A stretch of DNA of 64,000 bases from Magnetofaba australis IT-1. GTDB lineage: Bacteria; Pseudomonadota; Magnetococcia; Magnetococcales; Magnetococcaceae. The DNA lies in assembly GCF_002109495.1 (NCBI RefSeq), contig NZ_LVJN01000021.1, forward strand, positions 496,001 to 560,000, given 5' to 3'. Below, piece after piece: positions 18,548 to 26,978 of the stretch; position 1 is the stretch's first letter, and each line of letters begins with the position of its first letter. Under the pieces are notes generated by a model that saw only the letters and a program-made list of their open reading frames with translations, did not search any database and was not told the origin of the DNA. Both the position numbers and the translations under genes were made by a program.

Positions 18548-19618
18548 TTACGGAATGACCACGCGGGATTGGCCTCGCCACATGGGTTCAAGGCTCGACC
18601 ACGGTTTTTTGAAATCCTGGGGAATGGGTCCCGCCCAGCCGGGATAGAGAGAGAGGGTTTCCCGAGTGATGGGAAATGTGGGAATCAGTGCGTAACGCGG
18701 CGTGGGTTGATCCCGCAGCACATTATAGGCGGCTTTGATCGCCTCGGCGCCCAGTGGGCCGCAGAACTGGGCGGAGTCTATTCGCGTTAATCTGTTTTTA
18801 CGAATGTTTTCAACGGATTTTGGATCTCCATCGATGGTGGCCACAAAAATCTCATTGCGCCCCGCTTTGGCCAGAGCCTCCACCACATTCAAACCGCCGC
18901 CGTCATTCACTGTGAACACCACATCCACGGAATCCTTTTGCGGGAAGTCTGCGAGAATGCGCTCTCCGGCGCGTTGACCGCTGATGGGCTCCACCGCCTC
19001 ATAAGTTTTCAGAATCTGGTATTTTTGTTGATTGCCGCTCAAGGCGTCGAGAAAACCGTTGACGCGCTCCACCGTGGAGGAGACGTGAGGATACTCCACC
19101 AAAATGAGTCGAATCGGTTTCTGATTATCGAAATGGGCCGCCACATACTCTCCGCCCATGACTCCAGCTTGAAAATTATCCGAGGAGATATACGCCGCCA
19201 GTTCTCCGTCATCGATATATTGATCGTATGCGATAACCGGAATTTTAGCCCGGTTGGCGGCGCGCAATGGTTTGGCCAAAGCGGCGTTGTCGGTGGGTTG
19301 GATAACTATGGCGTCGGGTCGCAAGGCGACCATTTCATACATCTGTTGAATCTGCTTTTCGATGCCTTCAGCGCCATCGCCGGCAATACGTGGAATGAGC
19401 TTGATGCCGCGCGCATTGGTCTGTTGCGCCTGTTCATTGATAATCTTGACCTGCGCCTCCAACCCTTCGCGCATGGCGACTTGCCCGGGAATGTTCATTG
19501 ACCAATAGAGCGCCGCAATCACATATGGCGCAGGCAGCGTTTGCGCTTGGCTTGAAGGGATGGAGCAAACGGAATAAATAATTGTGAGTGCAAATAATCG
19601 AATCCATTGGACGCGCAT
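18548..19618 (-). CDS. Periplasmic sugar-type binding protein, likely sensor partner
   Basis: 356 residues with a Sec signal peptide (hydrophobic core about 7-20, cleavage near SSQAQ). The mature protein is a type I periplasmic binding protein (RbsB-like): RPDAIVIQPTDNAALAKPLRAA (about 100-121, a 20+ segment described only by its core NAALAKPL), IPVIAYDQYIDDG, AYISSDNFQAG, VDVVFTVNDGG and ATIDGDPKSVENI. Start 19618 has AAGGAAA upstream; a longer frame exists but would bury the signal peptide. No permease or ATPase gene is adjacent; instead the hybrid kinase follows in the same operon. The ligand is unknown, with sugars or related small polar compounds likely. Confidence 0.85.
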   Translation of the reverse strand: MRVQWIRLFALTIIYSVCSIPSSQAQTLPAPYVIAALYWSMNIPGQVAMREGLEAQVKIINEQAQQTNARGIKLIPRIAGDGAEGIEKQIQQMYEMVALRPDAIVIQPTDNAALAKPLRAANRAKIPVIAYDQYIDDGELAAYISSDNFQAGVMGGEYVAAHFDNQKPIRLILVEYPHVSSTVERVNGFLDALSGNQQKYQILKTYEAVEPISGQRAGERILADFPQKDSVDVVFTVNDGGGLNVVEALAKAGRNEIFVATIDGDPKSVENIRKNRLTRIDSAQFCGPLGAEAIKAAYNVLRDQPTPRYALIPTFPITRETLSLYPGWAGPIPQDFKKPWSSLEPMWRGQSRVVIP

Positions 19619-19834
19619 GATGGTTTCCTTGTGCAAATTTCCGAGGAAAAGCACTCAAACAATAGCCAGCGTTTGATTCATCCGTTTGCATCATTGTGCG
19701 GCAAACGCCACCCTGTTGCAAAGAACTTAAGCGAACCATTATGATCGACTTTCCGTTAATTTTTTCATTTGGATGCACAGGTTGTGCGCAATTCTGCGCG
19801 CAGTCTGTTAAGTCTCGTTGCACAAGGAATGCAG

Positions 19835-20680
19835 ATGATTAAATTTGTTCACCACACCGTTTGGGCGTTTGATGCGGAATGGGCCCCTGATCCTCTGGCG
19901 GGCCGCTTACTTTATGGTCTGGATGAGCAGACGCCGCGCGCGGACATCATGCAGACTATGTGGCGAAACAATGGCGCCACCGAAGAGAACCCGAATCCCT
20001 ATTTAAAAACCGTGATGTGTCGGTTTTTGAGCATCGCCGCCGTGACCCGGCGACAGGGTCGTGATGGATCGGTGCGGGTGGATTTGATGGCGCTGCCCAA
20101 GACCGACGATCCAGACTCGCCGGAAGCGCAGGAGGTGGCCATTGTGGATCGCTTTCTGCGCGCTCTGGGCGAAAAAAAGCCACAGTTGGTTGGTTACAAT
20201 TCCATCAACGCCGACATGAAAGCGCTCCTTCAGCGTGCGGTGGTCAAAGGCTTATACCAACCGCAGTTCGCCAAGCGTCCCAACAAACCGTGGGAAGGCG
20301 TGGATTACATCGCGCGCAACAGCGACTGGCATGTGGATTTGAAAGAGCTGGTGGGCGGCTGGGGCGTGACCAGTCCCTCTCTGCATGAGATGGCCACCCT
20401 TTCGGGCATTCCCGGCAAAATGGATGTAGCGGGCAATGATGTGCCCAATATGTGGTTAGCGGGCAAATTGGGTGAGATTGTCGCCTATAATGAGTTCGAT
20501 GCGTTGACCACCTATCTGCTGTGGCTGCGTATGGCGCACTTCTCCGGCCATTTTGACGCCGGGCAATATCACAATGAGCAGCAGTTGGTGCGGGAGTTGT
20601 TGGAGCGTGAGGGCGAGCAGAAGCCGCATCTGCTGCAATATCTGCAAAAATGGAATGAACTGCGCGCTTTAACAGCGTGA
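19835..20680 (+). CDS. Predicted PolB-like 3'-5' exonuclease
   Basis: 281 residues. The product belongs to the DEDDy exonuclease group related to the proofreading domain of DNA polymerase B: ExoI-like DAEWAPD at about residue 12-18, a second acidic region with LVGYNSINADMKALLQRA (about 125-142, N..D) and ExoIII-like EIVAYNEFDALTTYLLWLR (about 215-233), where Y, D and surrounding residues fit the expected pattern. ATG 19835 is chosen because AAGGA lies about seven bases upstream; an ATG two codons earlier overlaps that site. The gene is divergent from the sensor operon. Its biological role is uncharacterised in most bacteria. Confidence 0.8.
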   Translation: MIKFVHHTVWAFDAEWAPDPLAGRLLYGLDEQTPRADIMQTMWRNNGATEENPNPYLKTVMCRFLSIAAVTRRQGRDGSVRVDLMALPKTDDPDSPEAQEVAIVDRFLRALGEKKPQLVGYNSINADMKALLQRAVVKGLYQPQFAKRPNKPWEGVDYIARNSDWHVDLKELVGGWGVTSPSLHEMATLSGIPGKMDVAGNDVPNMWLAGKLGEIVAYNEFDALTTYLLWLRMAHFSGHFDAGQYHNEQQLVRELLEREGEQKPHLLQYLQKWNELRALTA

Positions 20681-20741
20681 TCTGTTGCGATAAGAGCTTA
20701 TGTTGATACTTGGAGAGGCAAGGTCGAGCAGACTCTTAGGA

Positions 20742-20882
20742 AACCCCATACAAAATGAATGCTTTGCAAGCCTCAGCAGTCATTTGGCGGCGTGAGCGAC
20801 GCAGTGTATATCACGTCCGAAAACAGCGCAGCGGCGCCAAAGTATTTGTTGGGGCTTGCAGAGCGTTATTTTGTGAGGGGTT
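20742..20882. repeat. Long imperfect inverted repeat left of the integrative element
   Basis: Two arms of about 50 bases face each other: AACCCCATACAAAATGAATG... (from 20742) and its imperfect complement ending TTATTTTGTGAGGGGTT (20882). Matching blocks include AACCCC, ACAAAAT, TGCAAGCC and TTGGCG. The 40-base centre is GTGAGCGACGCAGTG-type sequence. It resembles a non-autonomous element or a large RNA hairpin; no gene is visible in 20681-20976. Confidence 0.55.
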
Positions 20883-20976
20883 CTGAATAGCGCAAATCAC
20901 TTCACAGTAGCGGAGCGATTTGATCCGGCATTGGCTTTGGAGCGATGAACAGCGTGCTGTCACGCGGCGGGGAAAG

Positions 20977-21021
20977 TGGCGCGCCCGGCAGGATTCGAAC
21001 CTGCAACCGACGGCTTAGAAG
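20977..21021 (-). repeat. Left attachment-site repeat (displaced 3' part of tRNA-Arg)
   Basis: 45 bases identical to 31136-31180. They correspond to the tRNA-Arg 3' end including CCA, acceptor strand, T arm, variable region and the 3' side of the anticodon stem-loop. The sequence then diverges, so this is not a functional tRNA but the fragment displaced by integration of the element. Confidence 0.9.
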
Positions 21022-21154
21022 TCCGCGATTAATGCAATTCCCCGCTTTCTATTGAACCCCTATGAAACACAGCGTTGCCCTTTATCCATCAATGGTTTAC
21101 CATTGTTTCCGGTTGCATCGCGTTTCATAGGAAATCGCCTGTTGCCAAGTCAAA

Positions 21155-21195
21155 AGTACACCCCAAAGTACACCCCGTATGCGTCGGGGTGTACT
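21155..21195. promoter_or_regulatory. Candidate integrase arm-type sites, left end
   Basis: AGTACACCCC occurs at 21155-21164 and 21167-21176 as direct repeats 12 bases apart, and as its complement GGGGTGTACT at 21186-21195, just before the integrase gene. The same pair with the same 12-base spacing occurs near the other end of the element (31068-31089). This arrangement is what tyrosine-recombinase arm-binding sites look like. Confidence 0.6.
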
Positions 21196-21223
21196 GACCG
21201 GGGCAGGCTGATGAGGGTAGACC

Positions 21224-22429
21224 ATGCCGAAGTTCACCGACCGCTATTTGAAGAATCTGAAGCCTGCTGACAAACGCCGCGACATTCTGGAGGGTGATGG
21301 CTTCGGTGTGCGCGTCACCCCGGCAGGCGCAAAGACATTCTATTTCACCTGGCGGGATGCCGGGCGAATGCGTCGCCTGACGCTGGGGGCATATCCTGCC
21401 CTTTCCCTGGCTGATGCGCGGAGGCTGGCCGCCGAGGCCCGCAACAAGGTGAAGGCCGGAACCGATCCCATCCAGGAGCGACAGGAGGCCGAGGCCGAGA
21501 AACTAGCCGCGCCGACCGTTGGCGATCTGGTGGAAATGTTTCTGACGCGATACGCCAAGCCTCACAAGGCGGCACGCACTGCCAGCGAGTATGAGCGGAT
21601 GCTGAGGAAGGATATTTTGCCACGATGGGGCCGCCGCAAGGCCGAGGAGATCAAACGGCGTGATGTTGTGGCCATGTTGGATGAGTTAACCGCTCGAGGT
21701 TGCACCGTCACCGCGAATCGAACGTTTTCTGTCACCCGCCGCCTGTTCTCATGGGCGATGGAGGCCGGGATTTTGGAGTATACGCCCTGCTTGGGAGTAA
21801 AAGCCCCGGCCAAAGAATCACGCAAAAACCGTGTGCTGACAGAGGCGGAAATCAAAACGTTCTGGTCCATGCTGGATGAGGCCAGCATCAGTCCCCTTTC
21901 GGCTGCTGCGCTCCGTTTGACGCTGGCGACCTGTCAACGCTCAGGAGAGGCGCTGCAAATGCGCTGGTCTGATCTTGATGACGAGTGGTGGACGATCCCC
22001 GCCCATGTGGCCAAAAATAGGCGCGCGCATCGAGTCTTTTTGAACGCAGTTGCGCGTGATGTTCTAGCGTCCCTCCCCCGCACGTCAGAATGGGTTTTTC
22101 CAAGCCCGCGCCATGGGTGTGACCGAATCCAGCAAAACGCATTGGGACATGCGCTCAAGCTGAATGAATGGCTTGGCCTCCCCCGATTTGGTCCGCATGA
22201 TTTGAGGCGTACCGGCGCAACTATGATGGTTGGCCTTGGCGTTCCACGATTGATTGTTGGCAAGCTGCTGAACCATGTTGGCGTAGACCGTGAGATTACC
22301 GGCGTTTACGACTTGCATTCCTATTCAATGGAAATGCAAAGCGCCCTTGAGACATGGGGCCGCCGCCTTCAAGAGGTCATCAGCGGCAAGACCGCCGCGA
22401 ATGTCATTTCGCTGAGGGCCACCAAATGA
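21224..22429 (+). CDS. int: Tyrosine recombinase integrase of the tRNA-Arg element
   Basis: 401 residues. The N-terminus (about 1-85) is a DUF4102-type arm-binding domain (FTDRYLKNLKPADKRRDI; DGFGVRVTPAGAKTFYF), then a SAM-like core-binding domain (about 100-185) and the catalytic domain (about 200-385). Catalytic residues visible are Arg in TCQRSGEAL, His-x-x-Arg in HDLRRTG, His in LLNH and the nucleophile Tyr in the VYDLHSY segment. It most resembles P4/CP4-type integrases that insert at tRNA 3' ends. The gene sits next to the displaced tRNA fragment, not next to the intact tRNA. Its stop overlaps the next gene by four bases. Confidence 0.93.
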   Translation: MPKFTDRYLKNLKPADKRRDILEGDGFGVRVTPAGAKTFYFTWRDAGRMRRLTLGAYPALSLADARRLAAEARNKVKAGTDPIQERQEAEAEKLAAPTVGDLVEMFLTRYAKPHKAARTASEYERMLRKDILPRWGRRKAEEIKRRDVVAMLDELTARGCTVTANRTFSVTRRLFSWAMEAGILEYTPCLGVKAPAKESRKNRVLTEAEIKTFWSMLDEASISPLSAAALRLTLATCQRSGEALQMRWSDLDDEWWTIPAHVAKNRRAHRVFLNAVARDVLASLPRTSEWVFPSPRHGCDRIQQNALGHALKLNEWLGLPRFGPHDLRRTGATMMVGLGVPRLIVGKLLNHVGVDREITGVYDLHSYSMEMQSALETWGRRLQEVISGKTAANVISLRATK

Positions 22430-23205
22430 CCGACCGCCACCTTTCGCTTGATGAGGCGCTGTCCGCTGTGTATGACGCTCATCAGAATGCGCCCGCCCGC
22501 ATCAAGGCCGAGGTGGAGCCGTTAGAGTTCGACGGGCTGCGCGGCAAGCCTCCCCCGTGGCTGGCGCATCACGCAAAGCGCCACGTTACCGCCTGGAGGG
22601 CCGCCAGAGAGGCCGCGCTTGCGTCTGTCGATTGGCCTCCGACTCAGGCCCTCCCTGAGCGTCTGGACACCATAGAGGCGCATCTACAGGCCAGAGATGA
22701 TGCCGCCGAGTTTGCGCGCTTGCCGGTTGTGCCGCCTGCTGCATTCAAGCATCTGCCGGTGCTGGGGGAGATGCGGGCCGCTTGGAAGATCAAGCGGGCC
22801 GAAGGGGTGCGTGGGGTGCTGCGCTTCCTGGGAGGGGATTCGCTGGTTGCAGGCTATGACGCGGCCCGGACTAAGCAAGCGAACAGCGCCCGCCGAATGG
22901 GCAAGCAAGGAAAAGCGGAACTGCTCAATCGCCTGCTGGATGAGTTGGCTGCCCGTTGCCCGGAGTTCGACCGATCCCGCACGCCGGGGCCGCGTCTGGA
23001 GTTTGCACGATTCATCAAGACACATGCCGCTGCGCTGGGCGCGTCCAACCAGGAGGTGCAGGCGCTGGGCCAGTCGCTCGAAACCCTGGCCGACACTTTG
23101 CGAAAAGACTGCGGCTGCGCTTTCGGTCGAGGAGGCCGCCCGCCAGCCAAAAAGGATGGATACCCGCCCAAAATAGAGGCTTTACGCCGCTGTTTGATCG
23201 ACTGA
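22426..23205 (+). CDS. Hypothetical protein coupled to the integrase
   Basis: 259 residues; no family recognised. It is soluble, helical and rich in Ala, Arg and Glu. The central part has KIKRAEGVRGVLRFLGGDSL (about 125-145), and the C-terminus has many charged helices and ends with a GRGGRPPAKKDG segment that resembles a DNA-contacting tail. The ATG overlaps the integrase stop (ATGA), so translation is coupled. A role in excision, replication control or DNA binding within the element is plausible but unproven. Confidence 0.7.
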   Translation: MTDRHLSLDEALSAVYDAHQNAPARIKAEVEPLEFDGLRGKPPPWLAHHAKRHVTAWRAAREAALASVDWPPTQALPERLDTIEAHLQARDDAAEFARLPVVPPAAFKHLPVLGEMRAAWKIKRAEGVRGVLRFLGGDSLVAGYDAARTKQANSARRMGKQGKAELLNRLLDELAARCPEFDRSRTPGPRLEFARFIKTHAAALGASNQEVQALGQSLETLADTLRKDCGCAFGRGGRPPAKKDGYPPKIEALRRCLID

Positions 23206-23405
23206 TTTACATTTCACCCCGGTTTCCCCCGCCAGCCCGCATAACAGCGGGCTTTTTCATGCCTGCCGCCTGCTGTTCCACCCCGGTTTATGCTGATGCT
23301 AAGCAATTGGTAATAAAGGTTTTAATTGATTTCAGCGCAGTTCGCGTGCTCTCATTGAAATGCGCCGAGGCGCAGGGCGTCGGCACGACAACAGGAGCGA
23401 CTAAA

Positions 23406-23600
23406 ATGAGCGAATCGCAGGATCGAATTTTGCGGAAACCAGAGGTGCGGAAGCTGACCGGGCTGAGCGGAACAACGCTGTGGAGACGCGAGCGTGCCGG
23501 TGATTTCCCGAAGTCTGTCCGATTGAGCCCAAATGCAATCGGCTGGCGGCGCAGCGAGGTCGAGGCGTGGATGGCGAGTCTGCGCCCGGCGGGGCAGTGA
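23406..23600 (+). CDS. alpA: AlpA-family helix-turn-helix regulator
   Basis: 64 residues, typical of AlpA/Phage_AlpA excisionase-like regulators. The MerR-like winged-helix pattern is clear: ILRKPEVRKLTGLSGTTLWR (turn-helix, about 8-27) followed by GDFPKSVRLSPNAIGWRRSEVEAW. AlpA proteins activate integrase genes or early operons in P4-type islands and phage satellites. ATG 23406 follows CAGGAGCGACTAAA. About 200 bases upstream (23206-23405) contain no gene that I can support. Its place between integrase and primase matches Gram-negative satellite elements. Confidence 0.9.
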   Translation: MSESQDRILRKPEVRKLTGLSGTTLWRRERAGDFPKSVRLSPNAIGWRRSEVEAWMASLRPAGQ

Positions 23601-23668
23601 CGGCAAACGAAATGGCCCCGAGGCGCTGCAACGCCTCGAGGCCGGTACTGCGAAAGGGAGGTACAGCG

Positions 23669-24766
23669 ATGAGTAGTTTACCACACCCAAACCGGGCGCG
23701 CGATACCGGCAACAGGCCGCCGCCCCGAACCTTCGACGCCGCCGACGTGAAGGCCGCCGCCGCTGGCCGATGGGGCGAGGTTTACGCGCAGCTTGCGCCC
23801 GAACTCGCCGAGGCGATGGCCAAGCCGACGCGGCATCACCCCTGCCCCGTCCATGGCGGTAAAGATGGTTTCCGCCTGTTCGGCGACTGGCGAGAAAGCG
23901 GCGGTTGCGTCTGCGCGACCTGCGGCCCGCGCCACGATGGTTTTGCGACGCTCCAATGGTTGCGCGGATGGGATTTTCCCGAGGCGCTGGCGCGCGTCGC
24001 CGAGGTGTCGGGGCTGGACCACACCGCGCCGCGTCCGGTGGTTCGCCCGGCCAGGGTGACGCCTCCCCCAGCCCCGACGCCTGACCGAGAGATTCAGCGG
24101 GCCATCGCCGACGAATGGGCCGAAGCCGTGGGGCTGGATCACCCCGCCGCCGCGCCTGTGAGGCGCTATTTGGAGGCCCGAGGGCTGGGCGAGGCGATGC
24201 CCCTTAGCCCCGCGCTGCGGTGCGACCCACGGGCCACCTATTGGGAAGATGGCCGCAAAGCTGGCGAATTCCCGGCCATGATTGGGCGGGTTGTCGATGC
24301 GCAAGGCCGCCATGTTGGGAATCACCGAACCTTTCTTTCCCTGGACGGAAGAAAAGCCCCGGTTCGCGATGCCAAAAAACTGACACGCGGCGTGTTTCCG
24401 GGCGCTTTTTCGGGCGCGGCAATCCAACTTTTTCCCCTGGACGGGTCCGGCGTCTTGGGCGTCTGCGAAGGCATCGAAACGGCTCTAAGCGTCCGTTTAG
24501 GCGCGGGAATGCCCTGCTGGGCCGCAATCAGCGCAAGCGGCTTGGCGAGCTTCGAGCCGCCGCCGGGCGTGCAGGCTGTCCATATTTGGGCGGATCTGGA
24601 CCGAAGCGGCGCGGGCCAGGAGGCGGCGACCAAGTTGGTCGAGCGTCTGCGCCATCGGATGGCGGTGGTGGTTCATCTGCCGCCGGGAGAGATTCCAGAG
24701 GGCTCGAAGTCGCTGGATTGGCTGGATATTTTCAACCAAGAGGCGGGCCATGGGCAAGCGATTTAG
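23669..24766 (+). CDS. P4-type primase with zinc ribbon and Toprim domain
   Basis: 365 residues. A primase zinc-ribbon comes first: CPVHGGKDGFRLF and CATCGPRHDG (about residues 57-95). After a Pro-rich linker, a Toprim domain holds GVCEGIETALSV (about 268-279, metal-binding Glu) and IWADLDRSGAG (about 309-319, the DxD pair). Such proteins prime replication of plasmids, phages and satellites. ATG 23669 is preceded by AAAGGGAGGTACAGCG, a strong site. The 3' end overlaps the next gene by 17 bases. Together with the downstream ATPase it forms a replication module. Confidence 0.9.
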   Translation: MSSLPHPNRARDTGNRPPPRTFDAADVKAAAAGRWGEVYAQLAPELAEAMAKPTRHHPCPVHGGKDGFRLFGDWRESGGCVCATCGPRHDGFATLQWLRGWDFPEALARVAEVSGLDHTAPRPVVRPARVTPPPAPTPDREIQRAIADEWAEAVGLDHPAAAPVRRYLEARGLGEAMPLSPALRCDPRATYWEDGRKAGEFPAMIGRVVDAQGRHVGNHRTFLSLDGRKAPVRDAKKLTRGVFPGAFSGAAIQLFPLDGSGVLGVCEGIETALSVRLGAGMPCWAAISASGLASFEPPPGVQAVHIWADLDRSGAGQEAATKLVERLRHRMAVVVHLPPGEIPEGSKSLDWLDIFNQEAGHGQAI

Positions 24767-25118
24767 TCTCGACCGTCTGGCGAGCGGCGACCTTGAATTC
24801 TCCGACCAGGATGAAGAATTTGGCCGGGTTGTGCCGATGCCCCCACGCCCTGCCGCTGGCGCGTTTGCAGAGGCGCTGGAGAGCGATGAGCCGGAGTCGA
24901 GGTGGAACACAATCCCGGACCTGCTGACGCTTCCGGCGTCACGTTTCGAGGGCAAAGCGCCGCCGACACAGTGGCTCATAGAGGGCAAAATCCCCTTGGG
25001 TGTGCCTGTGATATTGGCCGCTCCCGGCGACAGTGGCAAGAGCTTCATTCTACTGGATCTGTGCCTGTCCGTCGCGTTGGGGCCGTACACCCTCAACCCG
25101 ATGGAGGACCGCTCATGA
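24750..25118 (+). CDS. RepA-like replication ATPase, N-terminal part (Walker A)
   Basis: 122 residues. The C-terminal part has APGDSGKSFILLDLCLSVAL (about 90-109), the Walker A P-loop of the RepA/DnaB-type AAA_25 ATPases, preceded by TQWLIEGKIPLGVPVILA. It then stops just past the helix after the P-loop, far short of a functional ATPase. The stop codon overlaps the ATG of the next gene (ATGA at 25115-25118), which carries Walker B and the rest of the fold. Either an ancestral single gene was split by frameshift, or the enzyme is made from two coupled polypeptides. Confidence 0.7.
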   Translation: MGKRFSLDRLASGDLEFSDQDEEFGRVVPMPPRPAAGAFAEALESDEPESRWNTIPDLLTLPASRFEGKAPPTQWLIEGKIPLGVPVILAAPGDSGKSFILLDLCLSVALGPYTLNPMEDRS

Positions 25119-26095
25119 CCGGGCAACAGGCTACCCCACGCCAGAGCATGGGTGCACCAATCGAGGCTCAGGGGCGAGCGATATTTATCACCCGAGAGGA
25201 CGACGATCCCGCTGCACATGGCCGCCTGGATCAACTGGACCCCACCGACAGGTTGCGCCACATGGCGGGCGACTCGCTGCTGATTTGGCCGCTGGCTCCG
25301 CTGACGTTAATCCGCGAGGGCAAGGCCGGACCGGAGCGCACCGAGCAGGCAGAAGAGCTAATGGCCCAGCTTATCGAGATTGCGGCCATGGAGCCGCCGC
25401 TGCGGCTGATTGTGCTGGACCCATTACAGGCGCTTGTCGCGGGTGACGTTAACCGCGCTGAGGTGGCGCAGGCGTTGTGCTCCTATATGGGCGAGTTGGC
25501 CGCCGAAACACGCGCAACTGTGATTGTCGCGCACCACATGAGCAAGACCCGAGAGGATGGCTCACAAGGCTCTAGGTTGGCGGTGCGTGGCTCTGCGACG
25601 TTGGTTGACGGCGTGCGCGCGGTTGTCGCACTGACGCCGATGGAGGAAGCCAAAGCGCGCCGACTATGTGAGCGAGTCGGCGTGGAGTTCGAGCACAACG
25701 CGGCCTATCGGCTCCAGCTGGTGAAGTCCAACGCCAAAGCAGACCGCCAGCCGGTGGACATGCTGCGCGCACAATCAGGCCTGCTGGAGGCTATCAACTT
25801 GCGCGAGGCGGCGCAATCCAGTCAACCGCTAACCTATCTTCTGGAACGCGCGATTGCCGAGGCGCTGGACGCCGACAAGCCGTTCACCCTTAGCGGTCAG
25901 GCGGGATTGTACGCCCAACGCGAGCGGTTGCCGGAACAGTTCCACACCATGGGCGAGAAGCGTCTGCGCAGCCTTGCGCGTGACCTGCTAAACGCTGGTC
26001 GTCTACGGCAGGAGGTGCTGCCCGAGCACGGCAAATCGTGGAAGTGGTTGACTCTTGGAGAGCCGGAACACACCCCCGGCCAGGAGGTTGATTGA
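25115..26095 (+). CDS. RepA-like replication ATPase, C-terminal part (Walker B)
   Basis: 326 residues. It lacks a P-loop but has the next conserved strand GRAIFITREDDDPAAHGRL (about 24-42), Walker B LRLIVLDPLQALVAGDVNRA (about 94-113), IVAHHMSK and GSATLVDGVRAVVAL, all as in RepA-type hexameric helicases. The C-terminal quarter (about 240-326) looks like a small winged-helix region. Joined to the preceding 122 residues it would form an ATPase of about 445 residues, a normal size. It starts inside the ATGA overlap. If not expressed with the upstream part it would be inactive. Confidence 0.7.
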   Translation: MTGQQATPRQSMGAPIEAQGRAIFITREDDDPAAHGRLDQLDPTDRLRHMAGDSLLIWPLAPLTLIREGKAGPERTEQAEELMAQLIEIAAMEPPLRLIVLDPLQALVAGDVNRAEVAQALCSYMGELAAETRATVIVAHHMSKTREDGSQGSRLAVRGSATLVDGVRAVVALTPMEEAKARRLCERVGVEFEHNAAYRLQLVKSNAKADRQPVDMLRAQSGLLEAINLREAAQSSQPLTYLLERAIAEALDADKPFTLSGQAGLYAQRERLPEQFHTMGEKRLRSLARDLLNAGRLRQEVLPEHGKSWKWLTLGEPEHTPGQEVD

Positions 26096-26097
26096 CC

Positions 26098-26283
26098 TTG
26101 GCAAGCGTTGGCAAAAGCGTTGGCATTGGCACGTTGGCAAGCGTTGGCAATGCTAAAGTGCCAAGGTGACTTGCCATAAATTCAATATGTTATGCGTTGG
26201 CAGGGGTGGTGCGTTGGCAGTGCCCCTGCCAAGGTGAAAATATGAACAAATACAGTGCCCTGGCTAACCTTGGCACGTTGGCA
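26098..26283 (+). repeat. Iteron-like GCGTTGGCA array, candidate element origin
   Basis: In 186 bases just downstream of the ATPase gene, GCGTTGGCA occurs at 26105, 26117, 26141, 26194 and 26211, ACGTTGGCA at 26131 and 26275, and shorter TTGGCA at 26098, 26126 and 26270, with some inverted TGCCAA copies between. An AT-rich stretch (ATAAATTCAATATGTTAT) separates the two groups. Direct repeats plus an AT-rich region next to replication genes resemble an iteron-type origin. The remaining 26284-26388 holds no gene. Confidence 0.6.
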
Positions 26284-26388
26284 GTCTACCCCTCCCCCTA
26301 CGGGGGAGAGGGAGGGCGGGCGTCTTGCCAACGCCCACCGCCCTCTCAGCTGCCTACATCGAATAGCGTCAAAGGAGGCGCGCACCGA

Positions 26389-26739
26389 ATGACAGAACAT
26401 CGAAAAACCTTCTCCCGTTGGCTGGGCTCCATCGACCACGATTTGCGCGCCGTCGAGCTTTACACCGAGGTGCGGCGAGAGCCGGTCGATTATGACCGTC
26501 CGGCAGGCGACCGACTGGCGGACCGATTTTCGGCGGAGCTGTTGCGGGGCGTCGGCGATCTGCGCGCCATCCGCCGCGAGGTGGATCTGTTCACCCGACA
26601 CGGGGCGGCGCTGCTGGCCCGCATCGATCGGGAGCTTGAGGCCGAACCATCGCAACCCTGGCCGGAGATCATCGACCGCATCGGCGGCGAGCGTGCCGAC
26701 CGGCTGCGCGAGATGGGCGACCCCCGCGCTAACGGCTGA
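26389..26739 (+). CDS. Hypothetical protein of the integrative element
   Basis: 116 residues, not recognised. It is highly charged and helical, with Asp/Arg-rich stretches (VRREPVDYDRPAGDRLADRF; LRAIRREVDLFTRHGAALLA) and no membrane segment. AAAGGAGGCGCGCACCGA precedes ATG 26389, a convincing ribosome-binding site, and base use matches the neighbouring replication genes. It sits directly after the iteron-like array, as small replication-control genes often do, but nothing in its sequence proves that role. Confidence 0.6.
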   Translation: MTEHRKTFSRWLGSIDHDLRAVELYTEVRREPVDYDRPAGDRLADRFSAELLRGVGDLRAIRREVDLFTRHGAALLARIDRELEAEPSQPWPEIIDRIGGERADRLREMGDPRANG

Positions 26740-26978
26740 TGGCGCGTCTGGCGCGATGGTCTGACCGCGCAGCTTTTCAAGGCGTGCCACCGGGCCAGCC
26801 TGCCGCGACCGCTCAACCTGGAGAAACCCGTTCAGTTGCGCACCTTCGATTGGTGAGCAGCGAGAATGCCGATTCCCGGGCCAGAAACGGGCCTAGAATC
26901 GTTTTGAGTGTGCTGTCGGCTGAATGGCATCACAAAGAGCACAAAATGAGATGTGGAGCGAATCATGAGTGGTTCTGA
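26739..26978 (+). CDS. Possible small protein, doubtful
   Basis: 79 codons, starting inside the TGATG overlap with the preceding stop and overlapping the next gene's start by 14 bases. The composition is Arg/Ala/Gln-rich without a recognisable domain. Coupling favours translation, but the sequence lacks any conserved feature, so this may be a chance frame. Confidence 0.25.
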   Translation: MARLARWSDRAAFQGVPPGQPAATAQPGETRSVAHLRLVSSENADSRARNGPRIVLSVLSAEWHHKEHKMRCGANHEWF

